The notes below the pieces were generated by a model. It worked only from the letters and a program-made list of their open reading frames with translations, did not search any database and had not been told where the DNA came from. DNA of 56,295 nucleotides, from NCBI GenBank assembly GCA_021740645.1, contig JAIOZL010000032.1, positions 1 through 56,295 on the forward strand, given 5' to 3'. Origin of the DNA: Bacteroidales bacterium (lineage in GTDB: Bacteria; Bacteroidota; Bacteroidia; Bacteroidales; JAADJA01). The position numbers and the translations under genes are program-made. Positions 28,172-36,372 of the stretch are shown here, piece after piece (within the stretch, counting starts at the first letter, position 1; each line of letters begins with the position of its first letter).

Positions 28172-29553
28172 GTTTTATTCTCATTTTTCTCATTCCATAG
28201 CTCCCGAAATGATTTTCGTGCAAATTTTGGAAGATCCCGCTTGGATCCCCAGGCTTGCTTAAAAAACATTTGCATACCGATATTTTTTAAACGGGAATTA
28301 AACATATCCAGCCGTTTCCTTTTCATAAGGAAAGTTTTCATCCCTTTCATTGAGAACTTTTCACCGACTTTTGAATAACCTTGCGTTACGGCATCATTTC
28401 TATTGTAAAGAAGCAGTTCATGAAGAGGAATTTTTACCGGGCAAACTTCCGAACAATTTCCACAAAGTGAAGAGGCAAAACTTAAATGTTTGTATTCATC
28501 CAGATCTTGTAAATAAGGGGTGATTACAGAGCCTATTGGTCCGCTATAAGTGGTGGAATAAGCATGACCCCCAATATTTTTATATACCGGGCAGGCGTTT
28601 AAACAAGCCCCGCAGCGAATGCACATTAATGCTGCCCGTTGATGGGTATGCTTGAGTAATTCCGAGCGGTTGTTTTCAAGGAGTATTACATACATTTCTT
28701 CCGGGCCATCATATTCGTCATCCTGTTTCGGACCGGAAATAATGGAATTATAAACCGTCATTTTCTGTCCGGTACCATGTGAAGCCAACAGGGGCCAAAA
28801 CAGGTCAAGATCAGTAAGGGAGGGTATTATTTTTTCGATACCAGCCACGGCAATATGGATTTTGGGGAACGACATTGACATCATCCCATTGCCTTCATTT
28901 TCTGTCAGGCAAACTGAGCCGGTATCAGCAATCAAAAAATTACTTCCCGTAATTCCCACATCAGCTCCTGTAAATTCCTTTCGGAGTTTAATCCTCACAT
29001 AACCGGTTAATTCTTCCGGTGTACTTTCCCTGGGGGTATTAAATTTATTATTAAAAAGCTCAGCAATATCATCTTTCGACATATGCATGGCCGGTGTTAC
29101 AATATGATACGGTTTTTGACCGGCTACCTGCACAATATATTCACCCAGGTCGGTTTCTACACAATGAATGTTATTTTCTTCCAAAACTTCATTGATCCCG
29201 ATTTCTTCCGTAGTCATCGACTTTGATTTTACAACTTTCTTTGCCTGATTACGGGTAATAATATCCAGTATGATTTGTGAGGCTTCCTCCCCATTCAGGG
29301 CCCATAAAACTTTTCCTCCCCGTTTTTCAAAATTGGATACAAATTCGATTAAATACTGATCGAGATTATTAACTACCCTATGTTTTATGGAAGAAGCTCT
29401 TTTACGGGCTAACTCTAAATTTTTGTAATGTTGTTTACCCTTACTTACGGCCGCATTATATTTTGAAATATTAAAATTGATCTTTGTCCTGTGTTCAAGG
29501 TCAAATGCTTTTCGTTCAGAGTCTTTGATAAATTTTTGGTAGATTTCGTGCAT
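28168..29553 (-). CDS. LutB-like LUD-domain iron-sulfur protein
   Basis: A 461-residue protein of the LutB/YkgF type, the iron-sulfur subunit in LutABC-type L-lactate oxidation. The LUD domain (about 60-290) carries KGKQHYKNLELARKRASSIKH, MTTEEIGINEVLEE and GADVGITGSNFLIADTGS. Two 4Fe-4S binding clusters follow: CIRCGACLNACPVYKN (about 312) and CGNCSEVCPVKI (about 363). A basic C-terminal tail closes it. It lies 15 bp downstream of rpiB on the same strand. LutA and LutC homologues are not adjacent, so partners must be encoded elsewhere or the protein has another role. It shares the CTAG stop tetranucleotide with the convergent gene. Confidence 0.9.
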   Translation of the reverse strand: MHEIYQKFIKDSERKAFDLEHRTKINFNISKYNAAVSKGKQHYKNLELARKRASSIKHRVVNNLDQYLIEFVSNFEKRGGKVLWALNGEEASQIILDIITRNQAKKVVKSKSMTTEEIGINEVLEENNIHCVETDLGEYIVQVAGQKPYHIVTPAMHMSKDDIAELFNNKFNTPRESTPEELTGYVRIKLRKEFTGADVGITGSNFLIADTGSVCLTENEGNGMMSMSFPKIHIAVAGIEKIIPSLTDLDLFWPLLASHGTGQKMTVYNSIISGPKQDDEYDGPEEMYVILLENNRSELLKHTHQRAALMCIRCGACLNACPVYKNIGGHAYSTTYSGPIGSVITPYLQDLDEYKHLSFASSLCGNCSEVCPVKIPLHELLLYNRNDAVTQGYSKVGEKFSMKGMKTFLMKRKRLDMFNSRLKNIGMQMFFKQAWGSKRDLPKFARKSFRELWNEKNENKT

Positions 29554-29568
29554 TTATCTTTGTAGTAT

Positions 29569-30018
29569 CTATAAAGTTTTTGAAATTTTATTAATCCTTA
29601 AAATATGCCTTCCTCCTTCAAATTCAGTATTTAAAAATGTTTTTACCATTTCCAAAGCCAGGTCAAAGCTAACAAATCTTCCCGGTAAAGATATGATATT
29701 TGCATTATTATGCAAACGAGTGAGTCTTGCCTGCTCAACATCCCAGCATAATCCGGCCCTAACGTTAGGGTATTTATTGGCTGTCATGCTTGCCCCCTGC
29801 CCGCTGCCACATATAATAATTCCAAACTTATTTTTTCCATCCTGGATTAATTTAGCAACAGGATGAATAAAATCCGGGTAATCTACACTTTCAATAGAGC
29901 CAGTTCCTAAATCCTTAATATTATATCCCTCGGTATGTAATTTTTCAACTAAAAATTGTTTAAGGTCAAATCCTCCATGGTCTGATCCAATGGGTATTTC
30001 AAGAGATTTATCAAACAT
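29569..30018 (-). CDS. rpiB: Ribose-5-phosphate isomerase B
   Basis: Interconverts ribose 5-phosphate and ribulose 5-phosphate. The 149-residue length is typical. The N-terminus IPIGSDHGGFDLKQFLVEKL has the conserved SDHGG (about 12). The catalytic Cys lies in IIICGSGQGASMTANK (about 72), and NVRAGLCWDVEQARLTRLHNNANIISLPGR contains the RLHN and GR binding residues. First gene of an apparent two-gene unit with the LutB-like gene, with a -7 element 20 bp upstream. Confidence 0.95.
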   Translation of the reverse strand: MFDKSLEIPIGSDHGGFDLKQFLVEKLHTEGYNIKDLGTGSIESVDYPDFIHPVAKLIQDGKNKFGIIICGSGQGASMTANKYPNVRAGLCWDVEQARLTRLHNNANIISLPGRFVSFDLALEMVKTFLNTEFEGGRHILRINKISKTL

Positions 30019-30500
30019 GTTAATAAATTATTTCATACAAAATTAATTATTAAATCTACATATAATTCATAATTAGAAACTTATTCAATTATTCAATTAC
30101 AAATAATGACATAGATTATTCGTTTTCAAAAAGTTATATTTATTAACAACAAATGTGTATAGTTCTGTTTAATTTTGTTGCAAGTTTTAAAAAGATTCAG
30201 ACTTATTAACAACATGTACATGATGTAAAAATAATGTGATAAATAACTTAAAATTTTAATATGTTCTTGACTTGATTTCAACATAAATTTTGGTATAAAC
30301 AGAAAATAGTTTTCCTGTGAATACTTATTTAACATATGGTTAAAAAATGTTTAAATCATTCGATCACAATACTATTTAATGTTAGCTGACTGTTAATAAG
30401 AAGTGAAAACATGAAAAGTCAAGTAAAGTAGACTAAAAGATTTAACACTATTAACAGCATAATTATAATAAATAATATTCTTTAAAAATTAATATATAAT
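30019..30500. other. Very AT-rich divergent intergenic region between rpiB and nadA
   Basis: About 480 bases, clearly richer in A+T than its surroundings. It carries exact TTATTAACA at 30140-30148 and 30203-30211 and its reverse complement at 30391-30399, plus near copies. The motif is one mismatch from the DnaA-box form TTATNCACA. No gene or RNA is supported; a 69-codon minus-strand frame here looks spurious. It should contain the promoters of both flanking genes. Confidence 0.5.
30038..30045 (-). promoter_or_regulatory. Candidate -7 promoter element for rpiB
   Basis: Reads TAATTTTG on the minus strand, a full TAnnTTTG match, 20 bases upstream of the rpiB ATG at 30018. Chance matches are more likely in this AT-rich stretch. 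Confidence 0.45.
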
Positions 30501-31475
30501 ATGAATTCCAAAACAGGACAATTCAATAAACCTCAGGCAGACCTTACAGAAAATATTCGTATTCTTAAGCAAAAAAAGAATGCAATTATATTGGCACATT
30601 TCTACCAGGTTCCGGAAATTCAGGATATTGCTGATTTTGTGGGTGACAGCCTGGGACTTGCTCAGAAGGCAGCTACTTCAAATGCGGATATGATTGTATT
30701 TGCCGGAGTTCACTTTATGGCCGAAACAGCTAAAATATTAAATCCAGCTACAAAAGTAGTCCTGCCTGATCTAAAAGCCGGATGTTCTTTAGCCGATTCA
30801 TGTCCTAAAGATTCTTTCACTGCTTTCAAAGAAAAATATCCTGATCATTTGGTGATATCCTATATCAATTGCTCAGCAGATATTAAAACCATGTCGGATT
30901 TAATATGTACTTCAGGAAATGCTGTGGAATTAGTCGAATCCTTTCCAAAAAATGAAAAAATTATTTTCGCGCCGGATAAAAATTTAGGTGGATATATTAA
31001 CCGCATCACCGGCAGAAATATGGTACTTTGGGACGGTAGCTGCGAGGTTCATGATGTGTTATCTACTGAAGCCATTATTCAGATGAAAATTGATCATCCG
31101 GATGCCAAATTAATTGCTCACCCGGAATGTAAAGCTCCGGTTCTTGAATTGGCCGATTATATTGGAAGTACAACAGCTATGCTTAACTACACCATGAATG
31201 ACGATGCGAAAAAATACATTGTGGCTACAGAAACAGGAATATTGCATCAAATGAGTAAAAACTCCCCGGATAAAGAATTTTTAATTGTACCCACTGACGA
31301 AACCTGTTCATGCAATGATTGTCCTTACATGAAATTAAATACGTTGGAAAAGCTATATTTGTGCATGGAAAACGAACAACCAGAAATTAAACTTTCGGCA
31401 GAAGTAATTTCAATGGCTGAAAAGCCCATACGACGTATGCTGGATTTATCGAAAAAATTAAATCTTATTAAGTGA
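30501..31475 (+). CDS. nadA: Quinolinate synthase A
   Basis: Condenses iminoaspartate with dihydroxyacetone phosphate to quinolinate for NAD synthesis, using a 4Fe-4S cluster. The 324-residue length is normal. Family motifs are AIILAHFYQVPEIQDIADF (about 29), GDSLGLAQKAA, FAGVHFMAETAKIL, LPDLKAGCSLADSCP (first cluster Cys), YINCSADIKT, FAPDKNLGGYI, AHPECKAPV (second Cys) and TDETCSCNDCPYMKLNTLEK (third). The usual partner nadB is not next to it. Its stop (TGATG) overlaps the ATG of the YwqK-repeat gene by one base, so the two are probably co-transcribed. Confidence 0.97.
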   Translation: MNSKTGQFNKPQADLTENIRILKQKKNAIILAHFYQVPEIQDIADFVGDSLGLAQKAATSNADMIVFAGVHFMAETAKILNPATKVVLPDLKAGCSLADSCPKDSFTAFKEKYPDHLVISYINCSADIKTMSDLICTSGNAVELVESFPKNEKIIFAPDKNLGGYINRITGRNMVLWDGSCEVHDVLSTEAIIQMKIDHPDAKLIAHPECKAPVLELADYIGSTTAMLNYTMNDDAKKYIVATETGILHQMSKNSPDKEFLIVPTDETCSCNDCPYMKLNTLEKLYLCMENEQPEIKLSAEVISMAEKPIRRMLDLSKKLNLIK

Positions 31476-33016
31476 TGAAATTAGCTTTTACTTTTTTTCT
31501 GTTTTTTATTTTCTCTCTATTTCTGTTTGCCCAGGAAAATATTAATCCAAACGGATTTAATGCATTTTATTATGAGAATGGCCAGGTTGCGAGTGAAGGT
31601 ACCATGCGCGATGGAAAACCTGATGGCTACTGGAAAACCTATTATGAAAACGGATCTTTAAAATCGGAAGGAAACAGAAAGGACTTTTTGCTGGATAGTA
31701 TTTGGACTTTTTACAGTGATTCGGGGCATGTGGCACTTCAAATTACTTATGAAAAAGGGAAAAAGAAAGGAATACGCAGAACCTTCCACGAAGAAGAAAT
31801 AGTAGAAGAAAATTTTGAAAATGATATAAAGCAGGGATTAACTTACTTTTATTACCCCGATAAAAAACTCTGGAAAGAAATCAATTTTGTGGATGGCCTG
31901 GAAGAAGGTATTGGAAGAGAATATGCCCGGAATGATGAGAGAGTAATTAAGCTGATGTACTATAAAAAAGGTTTTATTTCTGATATTGAAAATATTAATA
32001 GAATTGATAAAACTAACATGAAGCAAGGAAAATGGAAATACTTTTACGACGACTGGCAGCTGAAGCTTGAAGGAGAATATAAGAATGATCTGAAACATGG
32101 TTATTTTAAAGAATATGACAGGGATGGCAGTTTAATATCAACAGCGAAATACCTGGATGGAATACTTCAGGAAGATGTGGCCGAATTGGCTAAACTGGAT
32201 ATTAAAAGGGAGTATTATCCAAATGGAAACGTAAAAATCGTAGCCAGCTATAAAGACGAGGTTCCGGAAGGGATACGACGCGAATACTCGGAAGAAGGAG
32301 TTGTGACCGCCGGATATATTTTTAAAAACGGAGATATAATAGGTGAAGGGATCATTAACGATGAAGGAATAAAAGATGGTCCGTGGCAGGAGTTTTTTAC
32401 CAATGGAGTCCTGAAATCAGAAGGTGTTTACGACAAAGGTAAACGAACAGGTCTTTGGAAATTTTATCATCCTAATGGTCAATTAGAACAAACGGGTTTT
32501 TATAATAAAGAGGGCAAAGAAGATGGATACTGGACCTGGTATTTTGCAGATGGGCAATTACAAAGAGAGGAATCCTATTTTAATGGCATGATGGATGGAT
32601 ATAGCACTGAATACGACATGTCGGGCGGTATTATTGCAGAAGGTGAATACATTGAAGATTATAGGGATGGTATTTGGAAATTTCATTATGGCGACCACCG
32701 CTCTGTAGGTGAATATTCTGACGGATTGCGCAATGGTAAGTGGACGGACTATTACCCCAATGGCATCGTTAATTTTGAAGGTGATTTTATTGAGGATAAC
32801 CCCAACGGACGCCATACCTGGTACTGGCCGAATGGCCTGAAAAAAACAGAAGGTAAATACATTATGGGATTAAAGGATGGGGAATGGGTAAAATACAATT
32901 ACGACGGAACACCTTTTATCAGCATTTTTTATGAAAACGGGATTGAGAAAAAATACGATGGGATCAGAGTAAGAGTAATGGAAGATGAAGAGGGTCCGGA
33001 TCCCATGAAAGAATAA
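31475..33016 (+). CDS. Secreted YwqK/MORN-type repeat protein
   Basis: About 513 residues from the ATG at 31475, overlapping the nadA stop; an in-frame GTG lies one codon upstream. A signal peptide (MKLAFTFFLFFIFSLFLFAQ) leads into well over ten tandem units of about 22-24 residues with the pattern YYENGxLxxEGxxxxGKxxGxWxxY, for example GYWKTYYENGSLKSEG and GPWQEFFTNGVLKSEG. These are the repeats of the so-called YwqK antitoxin family, related to MORN repeats. The antitoxin name comes from automatic annotation and is not supported here: the protein is exported and has no toxin partner. It forms an extended beta repeat; function unknown. It converges on the SprT-like gene with a 4-bp gap. Confidence 0.85.
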   Translation: MKLAFTFFLFFIFSLFLFAQENINPNGFNAFYYENGQVASEGTMRDGKPDGYWKTYYENGSLKSEGNRKDFLLDSIWTFYSDSGHVALQITYEKGKKKGIRRTFHEEEIVEENFENDIKQGLTYFYYPDKKLWKEINFVDGLEEGIGREYARNDERVIKLMYYKKGFISDIENINRIDKTNMKQGKWKYFYDDWQLKLEGEYKNDLKHGYFKEYDRDGSLISTAKYLDGILQEDVAELAKLDIKREYYPNGNVKIVASYKDEVPEGIRREYSEEGVVTAGYIFKNGDIIGEGIINDEGIKDGPWQEFFTNGVLKSEGVYDKGKRTGLWKFYHPNGQLEQTGFYNKEGKEDGYWTWYFADGQLQREESYFNGMMDGYSTEYDMSGGIIAEGEYIEDYRDGIWKFHYGDHRSVGEYSDGLRNGKWTDYYPNGIVNFEGDFIEDNPNGRHTWYWPNGLKKTEGKYIMGLKDGEWVKYNYDGTPFISIFYENGIEKKYDGIRVRVMEDEEGPDPMKE

Positions 33017-33020
33017 TAAA

Positions 33021-33629
33021 TTAAGCACTTACCGGAACCACTTTTACAAGTGGGCTTACCAGATACATCCTGTTATTATCCAGCCTTTTGCATTTATATC
33101 TTTTTCTCAGCTTTTCCATCTTTCTAAAAACAAAGCCGTTGTGAATTCTGAATGCTGAATTCATAGGTAAATCCTCTAAGGTTAAATAATCCTTTGGGCC
33201 ATCGTAGATACGAAGTACCTTAAGCAATGCATGGTCTGAGGTAGATGAGGCCGGATTTTTTAAATATTTACCCAAAACAATTAGTAGATCGTCAGGAAAA
33301 GTATTACTGTTTAAAAATGGCTGCATCATTTCGCGAAACTGCAATTTCCATTCTTTACCATGTGGTTTTACCGTGTTTTTGTGTTTATCCCAAACCCTCA
33401 AATGGGCAAATTCGTGAACCAGGGTTATAAGGAAATGATATTTGTTTAAGTCGTAATTGACAGAAATTTTATGGTACTTAACCCTGATCGGAGGTCGGTA
33501 ATCACCTAATTTAGTTGACCTGGCCCGTGTAATTTTTAGCTCTGCATTATACCTTTCAAGCCAGTTAATAATTGTGTTTACTGCAGATTCTGGAATATAT
33601 TTATTTAAAATTTCGTTATATGTTCCCAT
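33021..33629 (-). CDS. SprT-like putative zinc metalloprotease domain protein
   Basis: A 202-residue protein. The N-terminal part (about 1-120) resembles the SprT-like domain, with the zinc-binding motif LVHEFAHLRVW (HExxH, about 69-73) and a further His in VKPHGKEWKLQF (about 92). The C-terminal half is basic (KLRKRYKCKRL) and may bind DNA. Cys residues of the SprT zinc ribbon are not evident. Eukaryotic relatives (SPRTN) degrade DNA-protein crosslinks; the bacterial role is unproven. Its start overlaps the stop of a small lipoprotein gene by 14 bases on the same strand. Confidence 0.82.
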   Translation of the reverse strand: MGTYNEILNKYIPESAVNTIINWLERYNAELKITRARSTKLGDYRPPIRVKYHKISVNYDLNKYHFLITLVHEFAHLRVWDKHKNTVKPHGKEWKLQFREMMQPFLNSNTFPDDLLIVLGKYLKNPASSTSDHALLKVLRIYDGPKDYLTLEDLPMNSAFRIHNGFVFRKMEKLRKRYKCKRLDNNRMYLVSPLVKVVPVSA

Positions 33630-33780
33630 CTGGTTTATCCGGCATCATTTGTTCAGTCTTCTGGCTAAATTCAGGGCACTCGCGGCATTTCTTTTTCATT
33701 TTTTTTGAAGAAGAACAGGACGCAAATAAAGAAAGTGAAAGCAGGCTTATTACCAATATTCGGGTGGTTGTTTTCAACAT
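33616..33780 (-). CDS. Small lipoprotein, 54 residues
   Basis: A short gene starting with ATG at 33780 on the minus strand. The first 22 residues form a lipoprotein signal peptide (MLKTTTRILVISLLSLSLFA then SC, lipobox LFASC). The mature part is about 33 residues, highly charged, with two Cys in KKKCRECPEF. Its 3' end overlaps the 5' end of the SprT-like gene by 14 bases, so translation is probably coupled. The intact signal, lipobox and overlap argue for a real gene. Function unknown. Confidence 0.7.
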   Translation of the reverse strand: MLKTTTRILVISLLSLSLFASCSSSKKMKKKCRECPEFSQKTEQMMPDKPDGNI

Positions 33781-33897
33781 TATTATTTAGTTTCAAATAG
33801 TAACGCTCAAAAGTACATAAGATTTTTTCATTTTTAAATTTCAAGCAATTTTAATATACTTTTCTTTTTAGTAATTTAGCCAAAACAAAAACAGAAT

Positions 33898-34632
33898 ATG
33901 ATTAGCCGTTTTGGCAGGTACTTACTTCTTATGTTAAAGGTTTTTCGTAAACCAGATAAATTCAGGGTTTTCCGAAAACAATTACTTGTTGAGATCAATG
34001 ATCTGGGCATTGATTCTATTGGTATAGTTTCCATCATATCGGTTTTTATGGGAGCGGTTGTTGCTATTCAAACAGCATACAATATTGACAGTCCGTTTAT
34101 TCCTCTGAAAATGGTTGGCTTTACGGTAAAACAATCCGTCATCCTGGAGTTTTCCCCTACCATTATGAGCCTCATCCTTGCCGGTAAAGTGGGGTCGCGT
34201 ATCGCGTCTGAAATTGGTACCATGAGGGTTACAGAACAAATTGATGCCCTTGAAATAATGGGAATTAATCCGGCAAATTACCTGATTTTTCCAAAAATTA
34301 CGGCAGCAATGTTGTTTAATCCGGTCATTATCATAATCAGCATGGGGTTTGGTTTATTGGGCGGATGGCTTGTTTCGCAGTTCACCACACTGTTTACTTC
34401 GCAGGACTACATTACAGGGCTAAGGGGTTGGTTTGATGGATTTACAATAATTTATGCACTTATTAAAACCGTGGTATTTGCGTTTCTGATAACAAGCATT
34501 AGTGGCTTTGAAGGCTATTCGGTAAAAGGCGGTGCCATTCAGGTGGGAGCTGCTAGTACACGCGCCGTAGTCTGGAGCAGCATCATGATCATTCTTTTTA
34601 ACCTGGTGCTTACCCAGTTATTGCTTTCTTAA
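33898..34632 (+). CDS. MlaE-family ABC transporter permease
   Basis: A 244-residue integral membrane protein of the MlaE/YrbE family, the permease of retrograde phospholipid (Mla) or related lipid transporters. Diagnostic stretches are GIVSIISVFMGAVVAIQTAYNI (about 41), EFSPTIMSLILAGKVGSRIASEIGTM (about 83) and MRVTEQIDALEIMGINP (about 108), with FEGYSVKGGAIQVGAASTRAVV near the C-terminus. Such permeases need an MlaF-type ATPase and an MlaD-type lipid-binding protein, usually encoded alongside. Neither is present; the next gene is on the opposite strand 4 bp away. Confidence 0.93.
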   Translation: MISRFGRYLLLMLKVFRKPDKFRVFRKQLLVEINDLGIDSIGIVSIISVFMGAVVAIQTAYNIDSPFIPLKMVGFTVKQSVILEFSPTIMSLILAGKVGSRIASEIGTMRVTEQIDALEIMGINPANYLIFPKITAAMLFNPVIIIISMGFGLLGGWLVSQFTTLFTSQDYITGLRGWFDGFTIIYALIKTVVFAFLITSISGFEGYSVKGGAIQVGAASTRAVVWSSIMIILFNLVLTQLLLS

Positions 34633-34636
34633 AACA

Positions 34637-35575
34637 TTATATTTTTTCCAGGCTGTTTATTGTTGAATTGTATTCCAACACCATTTCATTTATGATTTTT
34701 TCTACGGAAAGAATTTCATTAATATACCCTGAAACCTGCCCGATTTCCAATTCCCCTTCTTTCAGATCACCTTCAAACATTCCTTTTTTCGCCCTTGCCC
34801 TTCCGAGTATTTCTTTTAATTCTTCTGCCGTGGCACCATAATCTTCTGCGTTTTGTACCCGCTGATAAAATTCATTTTTGATCAGGCGTACAGGGACTAC
34901 TTTTTTCATCATTAATTTTGTATCACCATCACCAGCATTAACTATAGCGGATTTAAAATTTTCATGGGCAGAGGATTCTATGGAAGCCGCAAACCGGCTA
35001 CCAATCTGTACACCATCAGCGCCCAAAGCCACGGCTGCCAGCATCGACCTGCCAGATCCTATCCCTCCCGCAGCAATCACCGGTACAGAAACAGCATTTT
35101 TGATTTGTGGTATCAAAGCCATGGTTGTGGTTTCTTCAAAACCATTATGCCCTCCTGCCTCAAAGCCTTCGGCTACAATGGCATCTACTCCGGCCTCTTC
35201 ACATTTAATAGCAAACTTTACATTGGCTATTACATGCACCACTATAATTCCTTTTTCCTTTAAAAATGAAGTATATTTTTTCGGATTACCTGCCGAAGTA
35301 AAAACAATTTTTACCCTCTCATCCAGAATAACCTGAATGTGGTCGTCAGTTTGAGGATAAAGCAGGGGCACATTTACCCCAAATGGTTTATTGGTTGCTG
35401 ATTTACACTTTTGGATATGCTGCCGTAAAACCTCAGGGTACATAGAGCCTGATCCGATTAATCCCAGGCCTCCTGCATTACTTACCGCCGAAGCCAGCTC
35501 CCAGCCACTGCACCAGATCATGCCACCCTGAATGATGGGATATTTGATGTTGAATAATTGCGTAATTTTGTTCAT
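34637..35575 (-). CDS. Nitronate monooxygenase / 2-nitropropane dioxygenase family FMN enzyme
   Basis: A 312-residue TIM-barrel flavoprotein. The ATG at 35575 (MNKITQLFNIKYPIIQGGM) matches the family; an upstream in-frame start adds 24 unlike residues. Motifs: IIQGGMIW (about 16), AVSNAGGLGLIGSGSM, VIANVKFAIKCEEAGVDAIVAEGFEAGGHNG with the conserved catalytic-type His (about 143), PVIAAGGIGSGRSMLAAVALGADGVQIGSRF (FMN phosphate binding, about 180). The family includes nitronate monooxygenase and the enoyl-ACP reductase FabK, and these cannot be separated with certainty here. Position gives no hint. Confidence 0.85.
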   Translation of the reverse strand: MNKITQLFNIKYPIIQGGMIWCSGWELASAVSNAGGLGLIGSGSMYPEVLRQHIQKCKSATNKPFGVNVPLLYPQTDDHIQVILDERVKIVFTSAGNPKKYTSFLKEKGIIVVHVIANVKFAIKCEEAGVDAIVAEGFEAGGHNGFEETTTMALIPQIKNAVSVPVIAAGGIGSGRSMLAAVALGADGVQIGSRFAASIESSAHENFKSAIVNAGDGDTKLMMKKVVPVRLIKNEFYQRVQNAEDYGATAEELKEILGRARAKKGMFEGDLKEGELEIGQVSGYINEILSVEKIINEMVLEYNSTINSLEKI

Positions 35576-35673
35576 ATAACAATGCTTAAATGATAGAATG
35601 ATAAAATGCCTAAATGGCTTATTGCTACAAATATCATAAAATTTCATTAGTGCATTCGTGGCAATTTTAATTT

Positions 35674-35859
35674 ATGAAAAAACGAATTGAAATATCAAAA
35701 GGTTTTGAAGAAGAACAAGCCATTACTGAAAAAGCTTTTTTAAAACTTAATTCTGATGAACGCACCAAACTATGTTGCGAGATATCAGAAATAATGATTC
35801 GTATACAATATGAAAATGGTATGCTACCAGAAGATGCTAATTTTACCTTAACCAAATGA
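35674..35859 (+). CDS. Small protein paired with a nucleotidyltransferase, 61 residues
   Basis: A 61-residue, mainly helical, acidic-basic protein (MKKRIEISKGFEEEQAITEK...) with no signal peptide or membrane segment. I do not recognise a family. Its TGA overlaps the ATG of the nucleotidyltransferase-like gene (ATGA), strong evidence for a translated, coupled pair. The pair is isolated between two minus-strand neighbours. It could be the small partner of a toxin-antitoxin-like module, but there is no direct evidence. Confidence 0.6.
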   Translation: MKKRIEISKGFEEEQAITEKAFLKLNSDERTKLCCEISEIMIRIQYENGMLPEDANFTLTK

Positions 35860-36320
35860 ACAGCCTGCAATTTTATAGCGAAACTCTAAAAGCCCTGAAT
35901 AAAACCAGTGTAGAATATTTGGTTGTTGGTGGGTATGCTGTAAACATTTATGGCTACATGCGTTCGACCGCCGATATGGATATTTGGGTAGATAATTCTG
36001 AAAAAAACCTTGAAAAGATTAAACAAGCATTGTTAATACTGTCATATCCAAAAAATGAAGTTGTTCATGGTATAGAAGAATTGTCAGCAAAAAAAAATAT
36101 CAGCCTTAAACATAATGAGTTCTTTAAAATTGAACTTATTTCTTTTCTTTCATCAACACTAAAATTCAGCGAAGCCTACCAAAGAAAGACGTCAAAAACA
36201 ATATTAGGAGTGCAAACAACAGTTATTGATTTCGGGGATTTATGTAACCTGAAAATAAAATCAGGCAGACAAAAAGACCTGCTGGACGTTAACGAATTAA
36301 AGAAACTACACAATAAATAA
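35856..36320 (+). CDS. Nucleotidyltransferase-fold protein
   Basis: A 154-residue protein with the start of a minimal nucleotidyltransferase fold: YLVVGGYAVNIYGYMRSTADMDIWVD (about 21-46; GG loop followed by the DxD metal-binding pair). The third acidic residue may lie in FFKIELISFL (about 91). The C-terminal part, VTVIDFGDLCNLKIKSGRQKDLLDV (about 125-147), is like the K/R-x-D/E-x-x-D tail of AbiEii- and DUF6036-like proteins. It overlaps the upstream 61-residue gene by ATGA. Proteins of this type often occur in toxin-antitoxin or phage-defence pairs, but a function cannot be assigned here. Confidence 0.75.
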   Translation: MNSLQFYSETLKALNKTSVEYLVVGGYAVNIYGYMRSTADMDIWVDNSEKNLEKIKQALLILSYPKNEVVHGIEELSAKKNISLKHNEFFKIELISFLSSTLKFSEAYQRKTSKTILGVQTTVIDFGDLCNLKIKSGRQKDLLDVNELKKLHNK

Positions 36321-36372
36321 GGGTATATTCCTTCCCACTTTTCGTACATGTAATTAAATGAAGGCTCTAAAC

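Noticed and set aside
30126..30335. 69-codon minus-strand frame in the rpiB-nadA gap
   Set aside because: Composition follows the AT-rich background (Leu, Ile, Tyr, Asn, Lys) with no signal peptide or motif.
31475..33016. Toxin-antitoxin reading of the YwqK-repeat gene
   Set aside because: It has a secretion signal, is large, and no toxin gene is next to it; the name alone is not evidence.
34878..35336. 152-codon plus-strand frame opposite the nitronate monooxygenase-like gene
   Set aside because: Antisense shadow of a clear FMN-enzyme gene; Ala/Pro/Thr-rich product without motifs.
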